Source: an uncultured Microbulbifer sp.
GTDB taxonomy: Bacteria > Pseudomonadota > Gammaproteobacteria > Pseudomonadales > Cellvibrionaceae
Direction of reading: 5' to 3'
NCBI RefSeq assembly: GCF_947489355.1
Contig: NZ_CANLDD010000047.1
Span: 1-34,411 of the forward strand
Length of the DNA stretch: 34,411 bases
Shown here: piece after piece, positions 24,922 through 33,845 of the stretch
Layout of the letters: each line of letters starts with the position of its first letter
How positions within the stretch are numbered: the stretch's first letter is position 1
The notes under the pieces: model-generated
Told to the model about the DNA's origin: nothing
The model's input: the letters and a program-made list of their open reading frames with translations, nothing else
Databases searched by the model: none
Position numbers and translations under genes: made by a program

Positions 24922-25467
24922 AGCGGGCCTCGATTATTATCTGCAACGGATCTTTTTTTACCGGACAGGGTATTGACTCGGGGACTCATATAGCGTGGGT
25001 GACAGCGTCTTCTGGCCCCCTTGACCATCCCCAAATAATCCCGGCGCTGTGTCCGCAGCGGCACCCCTTTTTATTGTTTGCGGCTTCGGTTTAACCGCCG
25101 GTTGGGCTGGTAATATACCCTAAAGGGAGTCTGGATTATATCCGGCTGCGCCGCCAAAAGCCTGGAATGTTCTGCTATCGAGGATTGCGATGAGAGCCTG
25201 GCGGTTCAGCGGGCCTGTATCATGTGGATAAACGGGCAGTGGACAGGCAAGCGTATAAGCCAACAACTGGACTGGAGAGGGTGCGTCACGCCGTGTACAG
25301 TTGAGTGGTGGATAGCTCCGGCAAGGGGGCCGCGTTCAATCGCGCTGTGGGGGGCTGCCCGATGCCCGGTAGTGGTTGCACGGGGAGCGGTTGTCACCAG
25401 CCGCCAAACAGGTTTTTCATAATCGGTCTGGTGGCTGGGGTGGGAATAACAGGGGCGCTGTCCGGGT
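24922..25467. other. intergenic region without a supported gene
   Basis: 546 bases. A short plus-strand frame at 25305-25529 ends in a hydrophobic segment (FFIIGLVAGVGITGALSGF) and overlaps the 3' end of the DUF3014 gene in antisense. It has no ribosome site, so it is not called. A palindromic aaccgccggtt lies near 25093. Nothing else is recognised. Confidence 0.35.
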
Positions 25468-26334
25468 TTATGGATTGGATTGTGGCTGTTGAACCGGCAC
25501 CGCCTCCAGCTTTTCCCTCAGCTCTTTGAGCTTCTCTTTTACCCGAATGGCATTTTCCGGCCCCATACGGATCATCAGTTTTTGCACGCCAGGCAGTTTT
25601 TCCAGTTTGGGATCGGCAAACTTGTAATATACCGAAGGGCGCACGAGTTGGATGGGGCCCTCAATTTCCGGTGCCGCGAGCACCTTGTCAATGGCTTCCA
25701 GTACCACCTGATGGAAAGTTTTATTGCGAATACCCAGTTCACCATAGGCCTGTGCCAGACGCGGGTACCAGTACTGGTAAAGACTGACCGCGGTTTCCGT
25801 ATTCATCAGGGCGAACAGGCGTACGGGCTGATCGTAGCGGCGGTAGTTGCTTGGTGACAGCTGGTAGCCCTCCGCTGAGGAGCCGGTAACCAGGATAGGG
25901 CCCCGGATGCTCTTGAGGGGCCGGTGCTTGTAAATCAGCGTACCGCGGGAACCGGCATTGATCGCGGCTACCCACTTGCGAATCACTTCACTCGGAACCA
26001 GCCAGCGGGACAGGGCATTGTCTGGGGCCAGGCCCATCAGTTCCTGGTAGACAGCCTTGTCACTGTTGTTGAGCGGGGGTGGTGGCTCCCTACCCGGTTC
26101 TTCAGCCGGTTTTTCGGCTGGTGCGGGTTCCAGAGGCTTGGGCACAGGGGGCTGTTCTTCCGGTTGCGCCAGGGTTTCCGGCTCGGGCGCTGTCTCGGGC
26201 TCCTCAATGATTTTCGTCGCGGGAATTTCTTTTTTCTTTTCGTCGCCGGTCCAGAGCCAATAAGCTGCCGCGGCGACGATGATCACCACTATAATTCCGA
26301 TGATCCACCCTTGCCTAGATTGTTGTTCCGACAT
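25468..26334 (-). CDS. DUF3014 domain protein, single-pass membrane
   Basis: A 288-residue protein. A short cytoplasmic head is followed by one transmembrane helix (about 10-27, GWIIGIIVVIIVAAAAYWLW). A Pro/Glu-rich linker (about 40-95) spans the periplasm. The C-terminal DUF3014 domain has RWLVPSEVIRKWVAAINAGSRG and SPSNYRRYDQPVRLF. The function of the domain is unknown. ATG 26334 is chosen because GAAGGAGG lies upstream; the open frame extends to 26385 without support. The long proline-rich spacer suggests the domain reaches toward peptidoglycan. Confidence 0.88.
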   Translation of the reverse strand: MSEQQSRQGWIIGIIVVIIVAAAAYWLWTGDEKKKEIPATKIIEEPETAPEPETLAQPEEQPPVPKPLEPAPAEKPAEEPGREPPPPLNNSDKAVYQELMGLAPDNALSRWLVPSEVIRKWVAAINAGSRGTLIYKHRPLKSIRGPILVTGSSAEGYQLSPSNYRRYDQPVRLFALMNTETAVSLYQYWYPRLAQAYGELGIRNKTFHQVVLEAIDKVLAAPEIEGPIQLVRPSVYYKFADPKLEKLPGVQKLMIRMGPENAIRVKEKLKELREKLEAVPVQQPQSNP

Positions 26335-26862
26335 TCCTTGCCTCCTTCTTGTTGCGATCAGAATGTTCAGGTTGGACCACGACAAAGCCTAACGGTTTCT
26401 CCGTGGAGTCTGGGTTTAACATTACTCTCTGCCGCAGCCAGTCGCAAAGGAGATTTGCATCTCCCCTGGCCCTGGTAAAACCCGGCACAAGGATTCGACC
26501 CCGCAGTCGTTGCCATGCCCACCGAACTTATGCGCGGGTGTGAGCTTGTCTGTGCTATTGGGATCGGTTAGGCAAATTGTGGACAGCCAATAGGAAGCAG
26601 GGCAGTGCAGAAATTCCCTCGCTCCTGGTGGTCCCATGGACGCAACTGTTTGCAAATAAAAGGATTGGTGGTGGGGATTACTGAGGAATCTCTCGGTGCG
26701 TTTCAATCTTTGGCTATCCCGCGTTGCGAAAATCAGGGGGAATAACGCAGTAGCGTCAAGAACTGGCAGAGAGATGATGGCTGGGAGTTTGGTGGATGAC
26801 TGGAGTGTTTGCAATGTTCTGCTGCTTTGCTGATTGCAGTGCCTTCCTGGCTGAGTGAATCC
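26335..26862. other. intergenic region between divergent genes
   Basis: This 528-base span separates the leftward DUF3014 gene from the rightward DUF3500 gene. A 149-codon minus-strand frame (26422-26871) has no ribosome site or family resemblance and is probably non-coding. No terminator or RNA gene is recognised. Confidence 0.35.
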
Positions 26863-26890
26863 TTGTGGCAAGGACTTTTTACGGTAAACT
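26863..26890 (+). promoter_or_regulatory. candidate sigma70 promoter for the DUF3500 gene
   Basis: TTGTGG (26863-26868) and TAAACT (26885-26890) are separated by 16 bases, about 40 bases before the start codon. A strong ribosome site (AGGGAGG, 26918-26924) follows. Confidence 0.4.
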
Positions 26891-26930
26891 CACGTAGAAA
26901 AACGTCTGTTATTCAGCAGGGAGGCTTTAT

Positions 26931-27992
26931 ATGAAACGCACTGTAATCTTGGTTCTCGCACTGGTACTGGCCGATTCGGTCGCCGCGCATAAGGCACCGA
27001 CACACAAACACGCCCAACTGGTCCCGATCCCGGCCTATCGCCAACCTTATGGGGAGGCGGGCGCGCAAGCTTCGCTGCAAGCCGCCAAAGCTTTCCTGGC
27101 GACCTTTGATGAAGCGGCCAGGGACCAGTTCATGTTCACGCTGAACGCCGCGGAGCGCGCGGGCTGGTCTAACCTGCCTGCTGGCATTGTTGATCGCACA
27201 GGCATTGCTGTTGCCGAACTCTCCGATGTACAACGCGGTCTTTTATTTGATTTCCTGGCTTCGTCCCTGAGTGAGGAGGGCTATCGGAAAGTCATGGATA
27301 TCATGGCTGCGGAAGCTTTCCTGAGCAACGACCGCCGCGCCAGGCGCCTGAAGTGGGACCCGCAGAACTATTGGATATCCTTCTACGGGATCCCGTCTAC
27401 GGATACGCCTTGGGGATGGCAATATGGCGGTCACCATCTGGTGTTGAATATTTCGGTTGAAAACAACAGGGTTGAAACTATGTCGCCCAGCTTCGTAGGC
27501 ACAGAGCCCGCGGTCTTTTCCCTGAACGGTGTTGACTATGTATCCATGGTCGACATGCATCGTGCCGGATACGCGGTCTATTCGGCCCTCGATGCCGAAC
27601 AGAGAGCGGTGACCGATGCAGAGCGTGTTCCGCGGGATGTTCAAACCGGGCCGGGCAAGGATGGTGCTATCCCATCGGTGATCGGCATTAGTGCCTCCAA
27701 ATTGCGCAATGAACCGAAGGCCCTGATGCTTTCGGCAATTCGAAAATGGGTTGCAATTCAGCCATCGGAGAATGCCGTGCCCCGAATGGCGCAGATTGAA
27801 AGTGAACTCGACCAGACACATTTTGCCTGGATTGGTGATAGTACCCTCAATACGCCCGCCTATATGCGTATCCAGGGCCCGACATTGATCATCGAATTAC
27901 TCTCCACCGGGGGCAATGTCGGTGAAAATGCCAGCGGTAAAGGCCACTACCATTCTATTTACCGCAACCCTGCGATGGAGTATGGCGGTTAG
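26931..27992 (+). CDS. secreted DUF3500 family protein
   Basis: A 353-residue exported protein. The signal peptide (MKRTVILVLALVLADSVAA) is cleaved near residue 19, and the following HKAPTHKHAQ stretch is His-rich. The DUF3500 body contains WSNLPAG, QYGGHHLVLNISV (about 165-177), SPSFVGTEPA and a C-terminal HFAWIGDS together with the GKGHYHSIYRNP block. Conserved His residues suggest a metal site, but no activity is established for the family. ATG 26931 has AGGGAGG at seven-base spacing. It stands alone between divergent and convergent neighbours. Confidence 0.88.
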   Translation: MKRTVILVLALVLADSVAAHKAPTHKHAQLVPIPAYRQPYGEAGAQASLQAAKAFLATFDEAARDQFMFTLNAAERAGWSNLPAGIVDRTGIAVAELSDVQRGLLFDFLASSLSEEGYRKVMDIMAAEAFLSNDRRARRLKWDPQNYWISFYGIPSTDTPWGWQYGGHHLVLNISVENNRVETMSPSFVGTEPAVFSLNGVDYVSMVDMHRAGYAVYSALDAEQRAVTDAERVPRDVQTGPGKDGAIPSVIGISASKLRNEPKALMLSAIRKWVAIQPSENAVPRMAQIESELDQTHFAWIGDSTLNTPAYMRIQGPTLIIELLSTGGNVGENASGKGHYHSIYRNPAMEYGG

Positions 27993-28100
27993 GTGCTGGA
28001 ACCTGTATGCCCGTGGATAGCACAAGGCCGCTCATCGCGCGGGTATCCTGGTCTGGGTTGCCTGGCGCATCCGGGCCAAAAGGCCACTCACTGTAGTACG

Positions 28101-28123
28101 CAGCGGCAGGATCTCTACCGCTG
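28101..28123 (-). terminator. hairpin downstream of the universal stress gene
   Basis: Stem cagcggcag / ctaccgctg (nine pairs, one G-U) with a 5-base loop, 49 bases past the stop of the leftward gene and 108 bases past the stop of DUF3500. There is no T run, so termination is uncertain. Confidence 0.3.
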
Positions 28124-28172
28124 TACCCGGTCATTGAAAATGCCGGGGAAACTCCCGCTGCGCCAGGGCCGG

Positions 28173-29024
28173 TCAGTCGGTTTTCATCTCTGTAGTGGTG
28201 AACTGGTTGCACACCATCACATCCACATCCAACTGGCCAATCACGCGCTCCGCGGTATTGCCACGCAGCAGCGAACCCGTAGCACCGTACTGGTTCATGG
28301 TACCCATTACCACCAGGTCCGCATCGATCTCACGGGCCACGGCCTCCACCACATCACTGGTATATCCCCGCTTCACGTGAATGCGATGGGTGGGTACGCC
28401 GGTCTTGTCGGCGAGCTTGGCCAGGGCGCCGCGGTCCGGGTAGAGCATGGAGTCCAGATAGGCGTTGACCAAATGCAGTTCCGCCCCGTAGTGGCCGGCG
28501 ATAAAGGTGGCGCGTTCGCTGATCTGGCGATTCAACTGGCGATGTTCCAGGGTTTTGGCCTGGTAGTTCACTGTGGCCAGTACCACTTTGCGTGCTTCCT
28601 TGGCGCCGGGGCGGATCAGAACCACCGGGCAGCGGGCGGTCTTGAGTACCCGCCATTTGGATTCGGCGAAAGTGAAGCGACGGCTGCTCTTGGCATGCAC
28701 AGGGAGGTAGATCATTTCTGCATTGCAGCGCTTGGCTTCCTGTACGATTGCAGCCTGCCAGTCACTGGACCAACACACCGTGATCTCGCAGGTGAGCCCG
28801 GCGGTGGCAATCGGTTCACGAATCTGTTCACGGAACCAGGACTCGTCGCGGAAGAGATGGTCGTTGACCGCACGGGTATCGACAGCTTCACCATCGACCG
28901 CCACAAAGACTGCCAGGCCCGGTTGGGGGTTGCGCCCCCGCGCAGTGGTCAGCGCCCGCTCCAACGCCACGTGCTTCTCATCATTGGGGTCCACCACCAC
29001 GAATAGGGTGCTCTGCTGTTCCAT
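28173..29024 (-). CDS. tandem universal stress protein (UspE-like)
   Basis: A 283-residue cytoplasmic protein of two Usp domains, like E. coli UspE but shorter. Domain 1 (about 1-140) begins TLFVVVDPNDEKHVALERAL and ends CPVVLIRPG. Domain 2 (about 145-275) ends with the nucleotide-binding-like signature VVMGTMNQYGATGSLLRGNT, then AERVIGQLDVDVMVCN. ATG 29024 has AGGAGG at five-base spacing. The frame is open upstream to 29258, but that extension encodes an unrelated transposase relic. The gene is probably induced in stress or stationary phase; no specific regulatory site is recognised. Confidence 0.9.
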   Translation of the reverse strand: MEQQSTLFVVVDPNDEKHVALERALTTARGRNPQPGLAVFVAVDGEAVDTRAVNDHLFRDESWFREQIREPIATAGLTCEITVCWSSDWQAAIVQEAKRCNAEMIYLPVHAKSSRRFTFAESKWRVLKTARCPVVLIRPGAKEARKVVLATVNYQAKTLEHRQLNRQISERATFIAGHYGAELHLVNAYLDSMLYPDRGALAKLADKTGVPTHRIHVKRGYTSDVVEAVAREIDADLVVMGTMNQYGATGSLLRGNTAERVIGQLDVDVMVCNQFTTTEMKTD

Positions 29025-29204
29025 CTTTCCTCCTAGACATAAAGGGTTAGTGGCCCCCTGCGTGAGACAGTGAGCCTTTGGGGTTGAATGTATCACGGGG
29101 TGCAGGTGGCGCGGAAAGTTTGCTGATGATGATTGTAGTTTTACGCGCCAAATCACCATGTGCAGGCGCATAGTGGAGTATTGAAACGATATTGTATAGA
29201 GGTG

Positions 29205-29441
29205 TTGCATAGGGACCTTCACCGGACCGATCCCGGTCTGAACCTCGCGCTCCGGCACGAAGCCGTTACGGACTACAGCCGCACGACCGACGTCCAGGCG
29301 GCGACCTTATTCCATGAAGGTCAACAGCCCTGCCTCCACTGCCTTCTGAAGCAGCTCTCGTGCGCCCCGGTGGAGTAGCTCTGTCAGTGGGTCAGCTGTC
29401 TCCTGTCGATCTGTAAACTCAACAACGGTATTCTTTTCCAT
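29205..29441 (-). pseudogene. N-terminal relic of an IS256-family transposase
   Basis: From ATG 29441 leftward the frame reads MEKNTVVEF, then DPLTELLHRGARELLQKAVE and AGLLTFME, followed by a stop. It continues in the same frame with GRAAVVRNGFVPEREVQTG and IGPVKVPM. This is the characteristic start of IS256/mutator-type transposases (PLTExLRxGAxxLLxxAVExE... RxGRxxVVRNGYxPEREIQTGIGPVxVxxPK). It has an internal stop and a short deletion, and similarity ends abruptly at about 29205, so the DDE domain is absent. The fragment lies 180 bases upstream of the universal stress gene and extends that frame misleadingly. Confidence 0.75.
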
Positions 29442-29503
29442 AGCGGCGTACTCTTGGTTGGTTGACTGTTTGGCAACAACAAATTAACCAGATACGCTGC
29501 TTT

Positions 29504-29559
29504 CTTTCAAACTTTCAAACTTTCAAACTTTCAAACTTTCAAACTTTCAAACTTTTAAA
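29504..29559 (+). repeat. seven-unit 8-bp tandem repeat (ctttcaaa)
   Basis: Six perfect copies of ctttcaaa are followed by one copy with a single change (cttttaaa), 56 bases in all. The unit length is not a multiple of three. It lies between the IS256 relic and the beheaded esterase, about 20 bases before the esterase frame opens. Such microsatellites change copy number by strand slippage and can switch genes on and off. Confidence 0.95.
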
Positions 29560-29577
29560 CACCAGAATTGGTTATAA

Positions 29578-30183
29578 CTCCCACGCCAACAATTATTGGA
29601 TAATATGGTTTACGCAGGAGAGATCTCCCCAACCGTTGCCGTTATGGTCTTGAATCAGGGGTGTCGATCTCAGGATATGCTCAGCGAAAAATTTATAGAC
29701 TTTATAGCGCTAGAAGTTATTCCCTGGGTAAGAAATAATTATAATGTTTCCGGTTATGAAAATGTGGTTATCTTAGGTCCTTCTCGTGCAGGATTCTCGG
29801 CAGCATTTGCAGCATTAAGATATTCGAATGTTATTGGCGGGGTGCTTTCACAATCTGGTTCATTTTATTCTACGTTAGAAGAAAAAGAAAATTGCCCCAT
29901 TTATCCTGAATTTGATGGAGGATTACTTACAGAATACACAAAATTTCCAAAACAACCAGTTAACCTTTATTTGGATGTAGGCTTATATGATCTTGGGTTG
30001 GGGCGTGTGGGCGTTAATCGACAATTCAAGGGCACCCTTGAGCTTAAAGGGTATAAGCTGAGTTACAAGGAATACAAAGGAGGGCATTCCCATCTGAATT
30101 GGCGGCATACATTGTCAAATGTGTTAATATATTTTTTTGGGGATACAAAAAATAGCAATGCATTGCAACGCACAAGTCGATAA
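29578..30183 (+). pseudogene. 5'-truncated esterase (enterochelin-esterase/IroE-like fold)
   Basis: The frame opens only after a stop at 29575-29577 and reads QQLLDNMVYAGEISPTVAV, then IPWVRNNYNVSG, RAGFSAAFAALRYSNVIGG and GGHSHLNWRHTL. This is the middle and C-terminal part of the PF00756 esterase family (typical: LDNLIAEGEIPPxVAV ... GGSSYGGLxAAFAALRxPxxFGxVLSQSGS ... GGHDxxxWR). The N-terminal part before LDN is missing. The nucleophile elbow, normally GGSSxGG, reads GPSRAG, so the glycine two residues after Ser is Ala. TTG 29596 could serve as a start, but no ribosome site is seen. Most likely a decaying gene fragment; expression as a 195-residue protein is not excluded. Confidence 0.65.
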
Positions 30184-30543
30184 ATATGAGTGGTAGACAC
30201 CATGGGCATAAAAGGAAAATAACAGCCAGAACAGTTAATGGTTGAGATATTTAGCGGTATTGTGTATCTGCTATTTTTCCTATTTAAATCGATTCGATAA
30301 TTGTGGGCTCTATAGCGTATCAGTCATGGCTTTCCAATTCGCTATATTGGCTGGTTGCTGGCCTTGGCCATTGTCCATCCCCATAATCTTCCACAGGGCT
30401 GTTTTTTTCATAGCGAGTAAACAGGTCTGGGGCCATGAAATTGATGTTTAATTATCTTGTTCACAGGAAAGTTCATTATCTGCTGTATTTTATTTAGGCA
30501 ATTGCTTTAAATGTCGATATTATAGAGCACGGACTATGATATG
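30184..30543. other. intergenic region without a supported gene
   Basis: 360 A+T-rich bases between convergent neighbours. A 69-codon plus-strand frame from TTG 30242 has a hydrophobic middle (VMAFQFAILAGCWPWPLSI) but no ribosome site or family resemblance. No T-rich hairpin is obvious for either neighbour. Confidence 0.35.
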
Positions 30544-31431
30544 CTACTTACCATTAATGCTTGAAAGGAACTTATCAAGGGCCATATTGAATTCCTTGGG
30601 CCTCTCCCAGAACATCATGTGCTTACCCATATAAACAACAGAGGCAGATGGGGTGTTGGCTTTAATCCACTTATCCGCCACCTCCTTCATTTCATTCCGC
30701 ACGATATACAATAAAGGTACTTTACCCTCAAGTGCGATAAGATCCTCGCTGTAGTCGAGATAAAATCCCGTGGCATTTGTAATTGAAGCGACACTACTCG
30801 ATGTATGGCTGGCGATTCTTGATATCCAGGCAACATTCTCTGGCGTCGGATTTTCAAGCATCCATTTGCTAAATTCTGAGATAACGTTATCGCGATCCTC
30901 AATGATGCCTTCGGTAAACCACCTGGAATAGCCGTCGGAATCATCGTTAAGGTACCAGACCCATTCGTCACGCGTAGCACCTGTTATATCCGGACCCGTG
31001 TCAATCATGATCATGGCTTTGAGTTTATCAGTGCCGAACTGATTCAAATACGCCAGTTGCTCCGTTACCCCATAGGACCAGCCTGCTAGAATCACATTTT
31101 TCAAGTCTAGCTTTTCAATCAGTTGAGCTAGATCACGTGCGTGTTGTTGGTAGGTGTGGCCTTCAACGGGTTTTGATGATTTGCCCTGGCCTCTAGGGTC
31201 ATACGCCAGTGCGCGGTATTTTTTTGATCCTTTAAAGTGGGCGAGTTGATGTTCGAAAACCTCTGTTGACATCATCCAACCAGGAATAAAAATAATAGTG
31301 GTGTCGCCGTTGCCTGCTTGCTCGTAGTGTATGGTGAGATTTTCATCTATCTTGACTTCCTCTGAAGCTACACCACCAGTAAACAGACTTAAGCCTGCAA
31401 CTATTACCATTGAAAGGTATAGTATTCTCAT
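30544..31431 (-). CDS. exported alpha/beta hydrolase
   Basis: A 295-residue serine hydrolase with a signal peptide (MRILYLSMVIVAGLSLFTGG, cleavage near VAS, 23). Seen: the oxyanion region FIPGWMMS (48-55), YDPRGQGKS (78-86), the nucleophile elbow GWSYG with Ser119, and a C-terminal GKHMMFWERP supplying the His. The fold resembles haloperoxidase/arylesterase-type hydrolases; substrate unknown. Two adjacent ATG codons (31434, 31431) follow GGGAG; 31431 has the better spacing. The frame is open to 31509 without a signal. Periplasmic location is inferred from the signal peptide. Confidence 0.85.
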   Translation of the reverse strand: MRILYLSMVIVAGLSLFTGGVASEEVKIDENLTIHYEQAGNGDTTIIFIPGWMMSTEVFEHQLAHFKGSKKYRALAYDPRGQGKSSKPVEGHTYQQHARDLAQLIEKLDLKNVILAGWSYGVTEQLAYLNQFGTDKLKAMIMIDTGPDITGATRDEWVWYLNDDSDGYSRWFTEGIIEDRDNVISEFSKWMLENPTPENVAWISRIASHTSSSVASITNATGFYLDYSEDLIALEGKVPLLYIVRNEMKEVADKWIKANTPSASVVYMGKHMMFWERPKEFNMALDKFLSSINGK

Positions 31432-31926
31432 CATCACTCCCAGCTTTTCCGAGATAGATGGCATCGTTACCACCAAATACAGAGGATAGTTTACCGAACA
31501 AAAGCACACAAGTCATCATGACCGCTATTATTCTGATAGCTGATCCACTGGCAATTCCGTTTCAAACCATTAAATATACATAAAAATCAGTTGTTTGTGC
31601 GTATATTCTATAGCTATCCAAAACAAAAAACTTCACTGTCACCATGAATCCAGAATATGTTATATTTTTTAACCGATGGGTTTGAATGAAAATATGGCGA
31701 GAGCCACTGCCAAATAGGTCGAGGGCGTATATAAACAGGTTCCCTTGTTGAGCTATTGTCAGGACCTGGAGGGTAAACTCGTCAACCTTTAACTGCAGTA
31801 GCACGACACAGGTATATGAATAATACCTCGAAGATACAGATCTTTTTTGGTAGATTCCAGCTCCAATACGAAACTGCTGCATGCCTAATGAAACAGCAAC
31901 AACTCAACTCAATAAGGAAATAGATC
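31432..31926. other. intergenic region between divergent genes
   Basis: A 495-base A+T-rich gap that must hold promoters for both the leftward hydrolase and the rightward DUF1295 gene. A 106-codon minus-strand frame (31562-31882) lacks a ribosome site and known relatives. No RNA gene is recognised. Confidence 0.35.
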
Positions 31927-32673
31927 ATGTCAGTAACCATCTGGCTTTTGATCTCGAATACAGTACTTTTCATATTACTGGGTGTCTTTTCTACAATTCG
32001 CACATCTGACACACGCTGGGCGTTTATTTTTGATTTTTTCTCGATTTTACCGGCGACGGCAATTTTGGCATGGTATGGCGAGGGCGTTGGCTGGCGACGT
32101 ATATTGATCACTGGTCTCGTGACGATTTACGTTGCGCGTATGCTCTACACACTTTTCGCCTGGTTTGGCGCCACAGGCGCCAAAAGATTAAAAGATCAGG
32201 CATCCAAATCAGCGATCTTGGTGTTGCCTTTTTTCCTCGTGCCCATTTTTAGTTGGATTTACCCGCTTCCTTTTTTCGCAGCCATGGACCGCACTGGGAA
32301 TTTCAATGTATTTGACGCGACAGCGCTTACTTTATACGCTGTAGGGACCGTGTTTCATTTCGGCGCAGATTTACAAAAATGGCGTTATCGCCTGGATCCC
32401 GCAAACAAGGGAAACTTGTTGCAGAGAGGGTTTTGGGGGATGTCACGGCATCCCAATTACTTCGGTGATTTCATCATCTATCTATCGTTTGCACTGATTT
32501 CAGTTTGGCCTTGGGGGGTGATATCTCCGGTAACCAATTTTCTTCAATACTTATTTGATGCAATACCCAAAAATGAGAAAGGGGCACAAACACGATATGG
32601 TGAAACCTGGAAAGTTTACGTAGACACGACGCCCACCTTTCTACCCCTTCGGTTTTGCAGAAAGAGGTTCTAG
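31927..32673 (+). CDS. DUF1295 / steroid 5-alpha-reductase-like membrane protein
   Basis: A 248-residue inner-membrane protein with about six hydrophobic segments. The family signature lies near the C-terminus: QRGFWGMSRHPNYFGDFIIY (about 165-184), preceded by FGADLQKWRYR and followed by the TRYGETWKVY stretch. This matches DUF1295 proteins, related to steroid 5-alpha reductases and isoprenylcysteine methyltransferases, which use the RHPNYxG motif for cofactor binding. The reaction is not known. ATG 31927 follows AAGGAAA at six- to seven-base spacing. It stands alone between divergent genes. Confidence 0.88.
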   Translation: MSVTIWLLISNTVLFILLGVFSTIRTSDTRWAFIFDFFSILPATAILAWYGEGVGWRRILITGLVTIYVARMLYTLFAWFGATGAKRLKDQASKSAILVLPFFLVPIFSWIYPLPFFAAMDRTGNFNVFDATALTLYAVGTVFHFGADLQKWRYRLDPANKGNLLQRGFWGMSRHPNYFGDFIIYLSFALISVWPWGVISPVTNFLQYLFDAIPKNEKGAQTRYGETWKVYVDTTPTFLPLRFCRKRF

Positions 32674-32728
32674 AGATTTCACAGGGCTAACGTAATGAAA
32701 TTGGTTAATGAATACCTAGTGCAGAAGA

Positions 32729-32950
32729 TTATGACTCTTTTCCGGTAGATTCTCTGTAATCTCCCAAGAAGCCATCGAGTGCCGAATATAATAAGTTTGG
32801 GGAGATGCACAGATCTGCTGTCTGCATACTGAAGTTGCCGCAGTGATAGTAAAACAGAGCTAATGATCCAATGCTTTTTATGTATACGTAAATACTGCCT
32901 TCATAATCAAGTGAGGGTAATAAAAATTCTGCTAATATTTCCGTAATGAC
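32729..32950 (-). pseudogene. orphan reading-frame fragment without a start codon
   Basis: On the minus strand 73 sense codons lie between a stop at 32951-32953 and the stop at 32729-32731. They read convincingly like protein: TEILAEFLLPSLDYEGSIYV, then IKSIGSLALFYYHCGNFSMQ and a GFLGDYRES end. There is no ATG, GTG or TTG before the middle. A preceding frame from about 33000 (GTG CCG GCC ..., behind an AAAGGAGG ribosome site) runs into it one base out of phase near 32950, so a frameshifted small gene is possible. I do not recognise the family. Confidence 0.3.
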
Positions 32951-33016
32951 TTATAAGTTATCACTATTATTTTGGGTATTGTTTCCTGAGTCAAGTCAAG
33001 GGCCGGCACTCCTCCT

Positions 33017-33736
33017 TTAACCTAACCGATCATATTCTTTTAAATGTTGTGTTGCAAGTTCAACCGCTTTTTTCGCATGAATTTGTGTTGTGTCGTATAA
33101 CGGGACATTTGTATGTCCCTGTTGAATCAGGAGTGCTATCTCGGTACAGCCAAGGATAACAGCTTCTGCTCCCTGATTTCGAAGCTGGTCAATGATTTTG
33201 AGGTAGCTTCGGCGTGATGCGTTGCTGATTTTTCCCAGACACAACTCAGAGTAAATTACTTCATGAATTAGATTTCTGGATTCCTTACCGGGAATTATAA
33301 CCTCAATACCATATTTTTCAGTTATGCGGTTTTTGTAAAATGTATGCTCCATAGTAAAGCGAGTGCCTATGATGCCCACCCGTTTTACCTGTTCATTAAC
33401 CAACTTTTCTGCGGTTGCATCGGCAATATGAAGCAAAGGTATGCAAACAGATTTCTCTACGGTTTCTGCAACTTTATGCATTGTATTCGTACATAGCAAG
33501 AAAAAATCAGCACCAGCCGTTTCTACAGATTTAGCTGCTGCAGCTAAAATATGTGCGGTTTTTTCCCAGTTCTCTTGTTGCTGTAGTTTCTCAATCTCGG
33601 CAAAATCAACGCTGTATAAGCATATTTTTGCAGAATGCAAACCCCCAAGAGCGTTTTTGATGCCTTCATTAATTTCTCGATAGTAGTTTGCGGTTGATTC
33701 CCAACTCATACCGCCGATAAGTCCTATAGTTTTCAT
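33017..33736 (-). CDS. aspartate/glutamate racemase family protein (YgeA-like)
   Basis: A cofactor-independent amino-acid racemase of 239 residues. The N-terminal IGLIGGMSWESTANYYREIN is a family hallmark. The two catalytic cysteines are visible: Cys82 in LLCTNTMH and Cys197 in ILGCTEIALLI. GIIGTRFTM lies between the two halves. The complete catalytic pair suggests an active enzyme; broad-specificity D-amino-acid production is known for YgeA relatives, while the exact substrate here is inferred. The start is ATG 33736 with only a weak AGAG ribosome site. No operon partner lies downstream. Confidence 0.92.
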   Translation of the reverse strand: MKTIGLIGGMSWESTANYYREINEGIKNALGGLHSAKICLYSVDFAEIEKLQQQENWEKTAHILAAAAKSVETAGADFFLLCTNTMHKVAETVEKSVCIPLLHIADATAEKLVNEQVKRVGIIGTRFTMEHTFYKNRITEKYGIEVIIPGKESRNLIHEVIYSELCLGKISNASRRSYLKIIDQLRNQGAEAVILGCTEIALLIQQGHTNVPLYDTTQIHAKKAVELATQHLKEYDRLG

Positions 33737-33845
33737 ACTTAATTGCTCTGGAAAACAAATAATAGATAAAATAGGAAACCTGAAGCCGTATGTCTTCTTG
33801 ATCCGATTACATTATCAGGGCACCCTGTGCAGATTCAGGAAGTTT

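Noticed and set aside
26480-26520. tRNA T-arm-like sequence (ggattcgacc, reverse ggtcgaatcc)
   Set aside because: No pairing T stem, anticodon arm or acceptor stem can be built around it on either strand.
27993-29006. Plus-strand frame of 337 codons after DUF3500
   Set aside because: Antisense to the universal stress gene, with no ribosome site or recognisable domain.
29025-29258. N-terminal extension of the universal stress protein to 361 residues
   Set aside because: The extension encodes the IS256 relic; a strong ribosome site and family N-terminus fix the start at 29024.
29504-29559. Tandem ctttcaaa units considered as a CRISPR array
   Set aside because: Units are 8 bases and contiguous with no spacers; no cas genes in the window.
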